Of a stretch of DNA of 64,000 nucleotides, positions 49,854-58,558 are shown one piece after another; the stretch's first letter is position 1; every line of letters starts with the position of its first letter. A program made the position numbers and the translations under genes. Origin of the DNA: Pycnococcus provasolii (lineage: Eukaryota > Chlorophyta > Pseudoscourfieldiophyceae > Pseudoscourfieldiales). The stretch is from assembly GCA_049487715.1 (NCBI GenBank), contig CP150547.1, positions 1,116,001 through 1,180,000 of the forward strand. The letters run 5' to 3'. The notes below the pieces were generated by a model. That model saw nothing but the letters and a program-made list of their open reading frames with translations. It was not told the DNA's origin and ran no database searches.

Positions 49854-51890
49854 TTAGTTCCTCCACTCGTCGTACACGAACTTCGCAATCCTCTCGCTCG
49901 CTAAGTTGGTGTAAACGCCGGGAGTGCCCAAACGACCGCATCCACGACCCCAGCTCACAATGCCGAGCTGCACCACCTCACCGCCGGGAGCGCCGCATCG
50001 CGGATTCACAATCAGAGGTCCACCGCTATCGCCCTGGCAACTGTCCTTCCCCTGGCCACCCGCGCAAAACATGTTCGTCGTCAGGCTGCCCGCGCCGTAT
50101 CGACTTGCACACTCCTCGTCACTCACGAGCTGCAGCTCTGCATGACGCACGATGTTCGCCAGACTGCCGCGATCACCCTCGCGCGTCGTGCCCCATCCCA
50201 TGATGACGGCGGCGTTGTTCTCACGGTAGTATGCGCCAAGCTCCCTAGTCGCGACGCGAACAGCCGGGGAACTCGTCGGGCGCTCGAGTGTCAAGACGGC
50301 GACATCGTTGTCCGTTCTGAAGGACGATCTGCGAATGTCAAAGTCAGGATGCGCCTTTATGCTTGCGATGCGAATCACCTCACTGCAGTCCACACCGCGT
50401 TTGTAGCATCCAAAGTACGCCAGATCGCCTTGACGTATCTGTCCTCTCGTGCGTTCGCCTGCGACGCAATGCGCGGCTGTGAGAACTTTCGTGGGACCAA
50501 TGACAGAACCACCGCATCCGTCGAGGTACACGAGAAACGGGTACAGGTCACGACGTTGAGGTACTTCGCCTTGAAGGATGCGCGTGGAGACCTCTCCTCC
50601 CGCCCGTGGCACTGCTTCAGGTCCACCACCACCACGGTCATCGCTCACCACAAGGCGCCCGTCGTCACCCATGATCAGATCCATAGGAGATCTTCCACCC
50701 CAAGGCATGGCGAGTCGAGATAAGGAGTCTTCGTTCTGCGCTGCAATCACTGGCATGAAGCGAAGAGGATTAGGATTGTAGTAGGAAGTCGACGTGGGAA
50801 GATTGTTGTTGAACATCGATGAAAACGGCGACGGGAAGCTGTTGTGACTGCTGCGGCGATTCCGGCGAGGGTAGTAGCGATAGTTCCTGTCGTCGTATTG
50901 AGCGCGATGAGGAGAACTCGACCAAGGTGGTGGTCGTGGTGGCTGCTTTGCAGAATTAGAATTCTTCTTCTTCTTGCCTTTCTTCTGCGGCTTCTTCTTA
51001 TTTGGTGTTCGTGTCGGTGGGCGTTGGTCCTGGAAGACGAAAGATGGCGATGGCGATGAAAACATAGGCGCAGGAGGAGGTACGAAGGGAGGACGCCTCG
51101 GAGGAGGGCGAGGTGGTGATGATAATGAAGGCTGCTGCTGCTGAGGAAACGTTATCAACGGCGCCGGAACCCGCGACCCTCCGATGATTCTGCTATTATC
51201 GGCGTTGTTGTTTGTTGCTTGTTGACGTTGCTTCCTCTTCCTCTTCCTCTTCCTTTTGTTCTTCTTCTTGTTGTTTCCACCACTACCACCTTGCTGAAGC
51301 AAACGCCGCCGACCGCCGCCGAAATTGTTTGAGGATGACGCGTGATCTGGCAGTCCCTGCGGATATGCGCACATCGAGCGAGGCAAAAAGTTGTTGTTGT
51401 TCTGCTGAACTACGGGTGGTGGTGGTGGTCGATCTGATGGTGCAGTAGTAATTGGTGGAGTCTGTCCGTAGTATTGCGTCATCCACGGCGACTGTGGTGA
51501 GTAGTGATAGTCCCACGGACGATTGATGTTGTTGTAGCTTGATGGTGGTGGTGTCTGCTGCTGCTGCAATTGTTCGCCGCCGCTTCCACCTACGATGTGT
51601 GGGTAGTAGTAGCCTCCTTGCTGCGACGACGACGGCGGCTGCGGCGGTGGCTGCGCAAAATAACCGCCTCCTCCACCACCCTCGTCGCTATTCTGACCAC
51701 CACCGCGGCCACTCATCAGCAGCTCGACCGCCCTCCACGGATCGTTGTTGTGCAATAGCGAGAACGGATTAAGCAGGCTACGTCCGTCGTCGTGGCTGTG
51801 CGTCCACTGCTGTGCGTAGACGCCACCACCGATGCCGGAGCTGCACCACGCCGCCACGACGAGCAGAAGAGGACATCCCTGGCGCGACAT
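49854..51890 (-). CDS. Secreted trypsin-like serine protease with long low-complexity prodomain
   Basis: A 678-residue protein. The signal peptide (about 1-26) ends GGVYAQ. Residues about 30-440 are Gln/Asn/Pro/Ser-rich with very basic patches (KKKNKRKRKRKRK near 210) and a GRRRLLQQ motif near residue 195. The S1 protease domain begins at Arg-Ile-Leu-Gln-Gly (about 447), a zymogen-type cleavage site. It contains LTAAHC (His), DNDVAVL (Asp) and DSCQGDSGGPL (Ser), with Asp six residues before the catalytic Ser giving trypsin-like Arg/Lys preference. WGRGCGRLGTPGVYTNL completes the pocket. The protease should be active after processing. The long polybasic prodomain is unusual for the family. Confidence 0.9.
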   Translation of the reverse strand: MSRQGCPLLLVVAAWCSSGIGGGVYAQQWTHSHDDGRSLLNPFSLLHNNDPWRAVELLMSGRGGGQNSDEGGGGGGYFAQPPPQPPSSSQQGGYYYPHIVGGSGGEQLQQQQTPPPSSYNNINRPWDYHYSPQSPWMTQYYGQTPPITTAPSDRPPPPPVVQQNNNNFLPRSMCAYPQGLPDHASSSNNFGGGRRRLLQQGGSGGNNKKKNKRKRKRKRKQRQQATNNNADNSRIIGGSRVPAPLITFPQQQQPSLSSPPRPPPRRPPFVPPPAPMFSSPSPSFVFQDQRPPTRTPNKKKPQKKGKKKKNSNSAKQPPRPPPWSSSPHRAQYDDRNYRYYPRRNRRSSHNSFPSPFSSMFNNNLPTSTSYYNPNPLRFMPVIAAQNEDSLSRLAMPWGGRSPMDLIMGDDGRLVVSDDRGGGGPEAVPRAGGEVSTRILQGEVPQRRDLYPFLVYLDGCGGSVIGPTKVLTAAHCVAGERTRGQIRQGDLAYFGCYKRGVDCSEVIRIASIKAHPDFDIRRSSFRTDNDVAVLTLERPTSSPAVRVATRELGAYYRENNAAVIMGWGTTREGDRGSLANIVRHAELQLVSDEECASRYGAGSLTTNMFCAGGQGKDSCQGDSGGPLIVNPRCGAPGGEVVQLGIVSWGRGCGRLGTPGVYTNLASERIAKFVYDEWRN

Positions 51891-52103
51891 CGTGAACTTC
51901 TCACAAGCCTAAGCACGCAAATCACTTCACATTCATCTTCTGGGGGGAGGAGGGAGGGAAGCTAAAAAGTTTGTCATTCTTTCTAGGACGAGATTCTGGG
52001 GCGGTCCGGGGCCGGGCAGCCGGGGCCGGGGATGTGAAGTGGTACATTTGTCCTGGTGGCGGGGCCGGGTCGGTCAGGAAGAAGTATTAACTTTTACATC
52101 ATC

Positions 52104-54434
52104 TCACTCCGCCCCACCTGCGCCAGCCTTCGCCTTCGCCTGCGCCAACGCAGCCTCCAAGTCAACAGCGGCAGGAAGATCGACGCCCAAAGCTGCTAGC
52201 ACGTTCAGAATGTACTCGACGTCAACACCGAGCTGCGCGCCGCCGGCAGTACTCATTTCCCTGATTCCGAGCACCTCCTTCTGCAGAAGCTTCGCGGCAC
52301 CTAGCGCCACGCGCGTGATCCACTCCTCGCTCTCGTCCTCGAGCTGCTCGAGGAGCTGCGGCAAGGTGAGCAGGTACTCGCCAACCTCCGTCGCAAACTC
52401 CTGCGGGTACGACGAGAAGAGCTCCTCGCCTCCGGACTCCCGCTTCCAGACGTCAAGATTTCGCACGCCAGCAAGACGAGTGCGCACCCGAGCGAGCATC
52501 GCCTCGAGCACCAGGCTGTGCGCGGTGTCGTGAAACGACGCGCACGCGCGGTGCGCACGAGGAAGTGCGAGGAATGCCGCCGGCGCGCCCTCAGCGCTTT
52601 CCACGAGGTCTTGCAGGCGCTTGGCACGGTCCGCATCAGCCACCAAGCGCAGCGCGGGTGCCGTGAAGTTGGGCAAGGATCCTGAAGGTGACTCCGCCGC
52701 CGCATACTTCAGCACAGCGCGCAGCCGTGCCGCATCCTCGCCACTCGAAGCAGCGACGCGCAGGCTCGTCTCTAGCGCCCTCGCCCTCGACGTCAGCTCA
52801 GCCGCGCTCACGAGAAGCGCGATAGCCCCGCCCATGCGCGCCTCCTCTCCCACCGGTTGTTGTGCCGACCCGGCGGCATCGCCGGCAGACGCCGCTTCGG
52901 AAGGCGGTGCCGCCGACGCCGACGCCGATGCCGACGGAGCGCGCGCGCTCACCTCTCTGCTGCTCTCCAACTCCCTGAGGGCGATGAGGAAAGCCGTCAG
53001 CGCGTCGGCGTACGACGCCAAGCTCGTGTCGCTCGCACTGTGCAACTCCGCCATACCCGTACCACCCGTCAGACTCGCGCAGCGCTTCGACGCGGAGGAG
53101 AGGCTGGCGAACGCGGGGGCGAGGCTTGTCGACACGCGTCGGCTGGCAGCATCCAGGTCGGCGAGCTCGCCCGTCGATGCGTCCGACGCGCGAGGTGCAA
53201 GGCTGGAGAGCTCGCGCTCCAGCCGCCCCGACTCCAGCGCACCGTAGCGTGCAACGTGGCGTTCCATCGGTGCGAATATTGCAGTCAAGCACTCCCCAAG
53301 CTCCGGCGCGGCATCTCCCACGGCGCGGCGTGTGCACGCCGCGAGCGACTCGGAATGATGCATGAGCTTCGCGAGCGTTTCGAGGGCGCCACCTCCTCCC
53401 CCGCTCGTCGCGGCACCAGCCTCCGCCTCGGCAGCCGCCGCTGCCGCTCTCGCGGAGAACGTGTCACCGTTCTTGTCAAAGAAGTTCTTCACGGACGCGA
53501 GCAGCGCGCTCGGGAAAAGCCTCTTCGCCGCGGCGCTGCTGGAGGTCTGGTTGCCGTGCAGCCATCCAGCCTCGCGTTCAATGAGCTTGGATGCGTTTTC
53601 GCAGAACGTGCCGACGAAAGCGACGAAGTCTTTCGAATCCTTCGACTCGAACGCCTTCCACTCCGCCGCGAGCAGCGCCGTTCGCGACGCCACGTACGCG
53701 TCGGCGAGCGCCTCCGGCTTTCCCGCGGCGCCGAGCACGTTGGCAAGGTCGTCCACGGCACCAAGCCTTCGCGATCCGAGCGCCTCCTCCAGCGGCGCCT
53801 GCAGGCTGGACAGCAGCCTGCCTTCGAGTCTCCTCACCTTCTCCTCGGCGTGCGCGAACATCGGCACGGTGCCCACCTTCGTGAGTCCCTGCCTGAGCTG
53901 CGCAACGGTTCTCGCCATGTCGTTGAGGTGCCCGTTGGCGAACACCTCGTCTGCTGACGCCAGCACGTCGCTAAGTGAAGCCGCCTCCGCGAGCGTGTCC
54001 CTCGCCTCCTCCATGCGCACCTTGACCGCATCTACGGACGAGAGCACCTCGCATGCCGCTGCGGATGACGCCTCCGCCGCGGCGAGTTGTCCTCCCGCGT
54101 GCGCAATCGCCTCCTTGAGCGCCGCGCCGTCGTCTCTCATCTGCGTGATCTCGCTCACAGCTCTGGGAACGCGGTGCAGCGCCGTTGCGGACGCCTCCTC
54201 GAGCGCCGCCTGTACGTCCTCGATCGTCAAGGTGACTTTCATCTCCAGCTCCGCGAGAGGCTTGACGAGTGCGTCGATCGACGACGCGGTGAGCGTTCCC
54301 GTGGATCCGGGTGCAACGCCCGCGTGGTGCGCGATGACTGCGTTGAGCCACGTTGTGTCTGCGCCTGGCGCGTCGCCCAAGGAGAGCAGGGTTGCGATGT
54401 CGGGCGGCGCCGTGCCTGTTGTCGAGGACGCCAT
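52104..54434 (-). CDS. COG7: COG7, conserved oligomeric Golgi complex subunit 7
   Basis: A 776-residue, mostly helical Ala/Ser-rich protein. The N-terminal part has a short start with WLNAVI, a coiled coil (LVKPLAELEMKVTLT...) and VRMEEARDTLAEAASLSDVL, which parallels the COG7 segment at the same place. The rest keeps the length and end of COG7, including VDVEYILNVLAALGVDLP. COG7 is a lobe B subunit of the Golgi tethering complex that recycles glycosylation enzymes. No membrane segment. Bidirectional region upstream, shared with the small plastid gene, including a CCCTAA tract 89 bp from the start. Confidence 0.8.
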   Translation of the reverse strand: MASSTTGTAPPDIATLLSLGDAPGADTTWLNAVIAHHAGVAPGSTGTLTASSIDALVKPLAELEMKVTLTIEDVQAALEEASATALHRVPRAVSEITQMRDDGAALKEAIAHAGGQLAAAEASSAAACEVLSSVDAVKVRMEEARDTLAEAASLSDVLASADEVFANGHLNDMARTVAQLRQGLTKVGTVPMFAHAEEKVRRLEGRLLSSLQAPLEEALGSRRLGAVDDLANVLGAAGKPEALADAYVASRTALLAAEWKAFESKDSKDFVAFVGTFCENASKLIEREAGWLHGNQTSSSAAAKRLFPSALLASVKNFFDKNGDTFSARAAAAAAEAEAGAATSGGGGGALETLAKLMHHSESLAACTRRAVGDAAPELGECLTAIFAPMERHVARYGALESGRLERELSSLAPRASDASTGELADLDAASRRVSTSLAPAFASLSSASKRCASLTGGTGMAELHSASDTSLASYADALTAFLIALRELESSREVSARAPSASASASAAPPSEAASAGDAAGSAQQPVGEEARMGGAIALLVSAAELTSRARALETSLRVAASSGEDAARLRAVLKYAAAESPSGSLPNFTAPALRLVADADRAKRLQDLVESAEGAPAAFLALPRAHRACASFHDTAHSLVLEAMLARVRTRLAGVRNLDVWKRESGGEELFSSYPQEFATEVGEYLLTLPQLLEQLEDESEEWITRVALGAAKLLQKEVLGIREMSTAGGAQLGVDVEYILNVLAALGVDLPAAVDLEAALAQAKAKAGAGGAE

Positions 54435-54522
54435 ATGGCCTGATGAGAGCGGCTGGGAAAAAAATGACGGGAGGAGTTCGGGGGGGGGGGGGAGGCGCTT
54501 CGAAGAGAGCTCTGCGAGCAGA

Positions 54523-54554
54523 GCCCTAACTAACCCTAACCCTAACCCTAACCC
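54523..54554 (-). repeat. CCCTAA tract between COG7 and plastid-protein genes
   Basis: About five CCCTAA-type units on the + strand, 89 bp from the COG7 ATG and 112 bp from the ATG at 54666. One unit is a variant (CTAACTAACC). Confidence 0.9.
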
Positions 54555-54665
54555 GCTCGCCCGTGCCCTCCCCGCTGAGCGAAAAAATCATCGTCTAAAC
54601 TCTAAACGGACGATCTCTCGCGATCGACCCCCTCTATTTTACCCCTCTCTCTCCGTGGCCTGGCC

Positions 54666-55228
54666 ATGACGACACGTCCCGTTGCTGTCCGCAGGCAGAT
54701 GTCTGTGTCTCCGGTGTCTCGATGTCCGCCTCGGTGGTGTCGGGTAACAAAGGCTCCTCGTCGTCTTCGTGGAGTAGTACCAACTTTTTGTAGCACTCAT
54801 CAAAAAAACCGCCTCGCACTCGGTGGTCTTGTGCCTCATCCTTTAAGAAAGCACGAAGTAGGTGGTCGGCGTCCTGTTATCGTATCGTGCTCCGCGAAAC
54901 AAAACGACGACAAAGACAACGAGCCCGTTCGCGACGAGGATGGGACGTACATTGGCACGTACTCAAACTTTTGGAGTGACTTCTCGCAGATTCGTGGCTT
55001 GGTGCTCTTCAGCTTGTTTCTTGGGTCGTTCTTCATTGGAGGACAAGTCGTCGCAGGGCTTCTGGTACGTTACGCTGCGCTTGTCTGTCTTGCCTCACCA
55101 CTACACCAACTTGACTAAAACGTCCCCACCCATGTCATCTCACACGCATTCCTCAGTTACCGTTTCTCTTCGGCAATAGCAACGTCGTGCCCGACGTGAC
55201 GACCGCCGACTACTGGTTTCGGTTCTAA
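54666..55228 (+). CDS. Small plastid membrane protein, two exons, unknown function
   Basis: Exons are 54666-55064 and 55157-55228; intron of 92 nt (GTACGT...CTCAG). The product is 156 residues. The first 75 are Arg/Pro/Ser/Val-rich with few acids, a transit-peptide composition ending VIVSCSAKQ. Then comes an acidic DEDGTYIGTYSNFWSDFS, one hydrophobic segment (about 114-133, GLVLFSLFLGSFFIGGQVVAG) and, from exon 2, LLPFLFGN and a short C-terminus ending DYWFRF. Splicing is inferred because unspliced reading enters Leu/His-rich junk at the donor and exon 2 restores a polar, aromatic end. TGTAA lies about 20 nt past the stop. The function is unknown; thylakoid or envelope location is inference. 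Confidence 0.65.
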
Positions 55229-55526
55229 ATCTAGTCGATACTATTTACCGTGTAAATAAGTGAAAACATTGTGGATCACAGACCCAAGTACCAAACCACG
55301 CCACCCAAATGATCTTTATGATACCAATAGCAAGAAAAGCTGAAAAGGCGCCATGCCATGCTGCCATATTTCGTTGTTTCAAGTCAGCTGCAGATACCAA
55401 TCCCCGATCCTATTTGGTAGTTGGTAAAAGCTTTTGGGCGTTCCGAAGCCTGCCCTGTCCCGAAGTAGAAATCCCCGGCCGCAAACTTGCCCTGAAAAAC
55501 GGCCTCGCTGACTTTCATTCTTACTC

Positions 55527-55934
55527 ATGGACGCCTCGTACGCGCTGCTGCTCGCCGAACGCGCACGCCGCGCCCTCTCCCTAGGAGGCGTACCCGCCCG
55601 CGTGCGAGCGGAGCGCGTGCTGTGCCTCACAGAGGCATTCCGCCAGGCGTCAGGAACCGCGTCGTAGAAAGCGAGACGACGCATTGTCTGCGTCACGTCG
55701 TCTCACCTCGTCGTGCTCAGTCAGAAGACGAACCCGGCCAGCGTCCTCGGGATTGCTGGGCGGGTTGTGCACGCACTGGCAAGCCTCTTTGTTGGCGAGC
55801 TCGCGGGTGACGGCGAGGAGCTGCCGACGTTGCAGTGGATGTGTCACCGGCGAAACATCGCCCTTGTCAGGCCAGCGGGTGACCCAACTTGCATCCAAGT
55901 TTCATCCAGGTCATCTTTGCCCTTAGCAGCATAG
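55527..55934 (+). CDS. Small ORF pair in one frame, split by TAG or a 78-nt intron
   Basis: From the ATG at 55527 the frame reads 46 residues (MDASYALLLAERARR...) to a TAG at 55665-55667, then continues in the same frame to a stop near 55934 with coding-like text (VLGIAGRVVHALASLFVGEL, LPTLQWMCHRRNIALVRP). A possible 78-nt intron (55590-55667, GTACCC...GTCGTAG) would remove the stop and keep the frame. Otherwise this is a pseudogene, a readthrough gene or two short ORFs. No family is recognised. It converges with the next gene. Confidence 0.4.
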
Positions 55935-55978
55935 CCGGTTTAGAGCCCAAAAAAAAGCATTAATTTACAGTCTGTCTT

Positions 55979-56521
55979 TTACATCAAGCCACGCAGCCAC
56001 ACACACGTCACGATGCCGATGGCAGAAAAGCCTAGCGACGTGAATGCGAGCACCTGCAAGCGCAAGAGGGTCCCTTCGTTGTCATCGCCAGCACCGCACA
56101 CGTTCTTGTCTGGTGTCGGCGTCGCTGACGATTTGCTCAGGCGCATCACCTCGCATTGCACATTCCCCCTTAGGTGGTTTATTCCAGAGTAGGCGTCTCG
56201 ACGCGTACGCGCCGAGCAGCACGGGCACGCGTCGTCGTACGGGTCGTGTTCCAAATACGCCTCGTTCCTTCTCTTTCTCCTCCTGCGAGCTGCTGTGCTG
56301 AGAAGGTTATTGTGCCGCTTGTCTACAGCCGTGCCACCACCACCACCCTGCAAGTGGTTCGTTCTGCTCACTCTCCTTCGCGACACCCTGTACGTTTGCT
56401 TGTTCGTGTTAACGAATGGTTCGAGTGCCATTTCGTCGAAGAGTGCCGATGGTGCCCACGTGCCCATGTGAGGCGTGCTGTTTGTGCCGTCTGAAGGGTT
56501 GACGACCTGTGCGGCCGCCAT
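55979..56521 (-). CDS. Tail-anchored basic protein, unknown
   Basis: A 180-residue protein, hydrophilic with an Arg-rich centre (AARRRRKRRNEAY), a CPCC cluster (about residue 99), and a C-terminal hydrophobic segment (about 155-175, VLAFTSLGFSAIGIVTCVW) close to the end, typical of tail-anchored proteins. No enzyme motif is seen. It starts at the ATG at 56521. Confidence 0.6.
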   Translation of the reverse strand: MAAAQVVNPSDGTNSTPHMGTWAPSALFDEMALEPFVNTNKQTYRVSRRRVSRTNHLQGGGGGTAVDKRHNNLLSTAARRRRKRRNEAYLEHDPYDDACPCCSARTRRDAYSGINHLRGNVQCEVMRLSKSSATPTPDKNVCGAGDDNEGTLLRLQVLAFTSLGFSAIGIVTCVWLRGLM

Positions 56522-57138
56522 TGAGGGTGGGAACTACACGGCCAAATCAAAATCTCTGGTGCCACGGTGAGTAGGGTACGACGGAGTTGGTGAAATGGCA
56601 CGACCGAGGCACGTGGTACTGCAAGTTGCGGCTAGAAGTAGGTGGCAACGCGTTGGAAAAAAGGGTGGAAACTGGAAAAAAGAATCCCTGAGGTGGGGAC
56701 TGGGGAAGGATTGATTTGGTTTGGTGACCTCGTTGTAGACCTTCGTTGCCACTTGCCAGCCTAGCTAAGGTGAGGCTGCCTGCTGCCTGCCCTAGCTGGC
56801 GCGCTTGCAAGGTGCCTCTCCTTTCTCCAGGGAAAGTTGCGACATCTTTGCAGCTGTTCCGCTGTTCTACTGTAGTGTTCTACAAGGTAGAAGTAGTTTG
56901 GATCTTTCTCTGGCCATCTTCGATTTTGGGCAACGCGCAGTGCACTGATCGTGATATCATGAGGACTCATTGGAATGATTCCGTGGCGACATCGTAGTCT
57001 ATGGTGGGATCAGTCAAGAGGAAGTCCCAAACGAACCTTGAGGGTTAGGGTTAGGGTTAGAGTTAGGGTTAGGGCTCGTCGCCCGCCGCCGGCCCCCGTT
57101 CCCAAGTTTCCACAAAACGTCTCATTCTGCGCGGCGTC
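56522..57138. other. Intergenic region with TTAGGG tract and dispersed words
   Basis: No gene. It has CTTGCAAGG near 56805, TAGTCTATG near 56996 and the TTAGGG tract at 57041-57076 ending about 60 bp before the NOSIP ATG. Confidence 0.5.
57041..57076 (+). repeat. TTAGGG tract upstream of NOSIP
   Basis: Five to six TTAGGG-type units (one TTAGAG variant) on the + strand. Confidence 0.9.
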
Positions 57139-58035
57139 ATGGGCAAGCACTCGAAGAACGCGGGCGGGAAAGGCGCCGAGGCGCCGACGTACGCCGAGAG
57201 GCAGATGTTCGGGTACGGCACGCACAGGGAGCGACTGGGCAAGGACGCGCTCCTTCCGTTCGACCACTGCTCGCTTACGCTCAGCCCGCTCGAAGACCCC
57301 GTGTGCACTCCCGAAGGGGTGCTCTACTCACGCGCCGCCATCCTCGAGAACCTCCTGAACCAAAAACGGAGACTAAAGCGCAAGGCAACTCAAGAGGATG
57401 CGAAAAAGAAGGAAGAGCTCGTAGCGAAAGCTGCAGAGGAAGAAGCGCACGCCGCGAAGAGGCTGAAGCGATTCGAACAGACGAACTTCGGCGGTGGTGG
57501 GGCAACGAACGACGACGACGGCGGCGGCGCTGGCAAGCCTTCGAAGCTTGCTGGCATTTTCTGGCTTCCGTCACAGGCACCTGATCAGAGTGACGAGAGA
57601 AAGACAGAGGCAGCTGCGTCGAAGAAGGAAACGACGACGTGTCCAATCACAGGGAAAAAGCTCAGACTGAAGGACCTCATCGACGTGCGCTTCACGCGTG
57701 TTCCTGAATCGCAGCAGGAAGAAGTTCAACAGTTCATGTGTCCGGTGAGTCGCGACATTTTCGGACCGACGTCGAAGCTTGTGCTGCTACGTCCCACCGG
57801 GGATGTACTTCTTGAGTCGTCGTACAACACCGCCGTGAAACCAGAGGCGTCGTACCGCGGCGTGCCCATCCAAGAGACTGACGTCATCACGCTCAAGGCT
57901 GGTAGGAATACGGGCTTTGCGCACGCGAACAACGTCGAGGCGTCCAAGTCGTACATGGTTGGCAGAGGGAGCGGTCTCGCGGACTTGCGCGGCCAGGGTG
58001 GCTCTGCGCCGTCACGATTTGCGCTTTCGATGTAG
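57139..58035 (+). CDS. NOSIP: NOSIP-type U-box E3 ubiquitin ligase
   Basis: A 298-residue protein with the conserved N-terminus MGKHSKN, then YGTHRERLGKDAL and the first half of the split U-box, FDHCSLTLSPLEDPVCTPEG, followed by AILENLLNQK. A charged coiled coil precedes the second half, with TTCPITGKKLRLKDLIDVRF and FMCPVSRDIF. A basic KRLKRF may be a nuclear signal. Homologs are nuclear E3 ligases (human NOSIP) also found with spliceosomes. Single exon. A TTAGGG tract precedes it by about 60 bp. Confidence 0.92.
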   Translation: MGKHSKNAGGKGAEAPTYAERQMFGYGTHRERLGKDALLPFDHCSLTLSPLEDPVCTPEGVLYSRAAILENLLNQKRRLKRKATQEDAKKKEELVAKAAEEEAHAAKRLKRFEQTNFGGGGATNDDDGGGAGKPSKLAGIFWLPSQAPDQSDERKTEAAASKKETTTCPITGKKLRLKDLIDVRFTRVPESQQEEVQQFMCPVSRDIFGPTSKLVLLRPTGDVLLESSYNTAVKPEASYRGVPIQETDVITLKAGRNTGFAHANNVEASKSYMVGRGSGLADLRGQGGSAPSRFALSM

Positions 58036-58558
58036 AAGTTGTACCTATACATTTCATTCTTGTCACTTTTCCTACCATAACTGTCCGACCAAATCAACGG
58101 TTGATCATCCTCATCGACGAGAGAGGTGGTGCAGTACTGTTTGTGATAAGAACTACCTATCAGGCGGAACGGTAAGTCCATGCACCTAACCTTACGATAT
58201 TAGTTCTAGTTCTAATATGCCCTTGATAGCACTAACCTTAACTATCGTACCCTAGTTAAGACGAGGGTGGTAAGCTTAGGAAGGACACACAGTCTACCCG
58301 GTTTGAGCACAATATGTACAATACGATGGTTGGTTGCGCCTTGCACCTTGCACCTTGCAAGTCCTCGTCACCGCCATACGGCCACTTCACCTTCGCCTAC
58401 CCCGGGCAACATCAGGCCCATTGATTTGTCCTGGGAACGTCTTGCTTCATTGCTTGTCGCGCATACATTTTGGTATCCGCGCTTTTCCACGTAAGGGTAC
58501 CTACCTTTACTGAAGGGCTCAAGTCGGCGCCCCATTGTAATATCCCCTTGGTGAAAGC
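58036..58558. other. Intergenic region with dispersed words
   Basis: It has CCTAACCTTACG and ACTAACCTTAAC words (58185-58250), a CACCTTGCACCTTGCA repeat with TTGCAAG (58335-58360), and no supported gene. A GA/TC-rich leader ends at the ATG at 58559. Confidence 0.45.
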
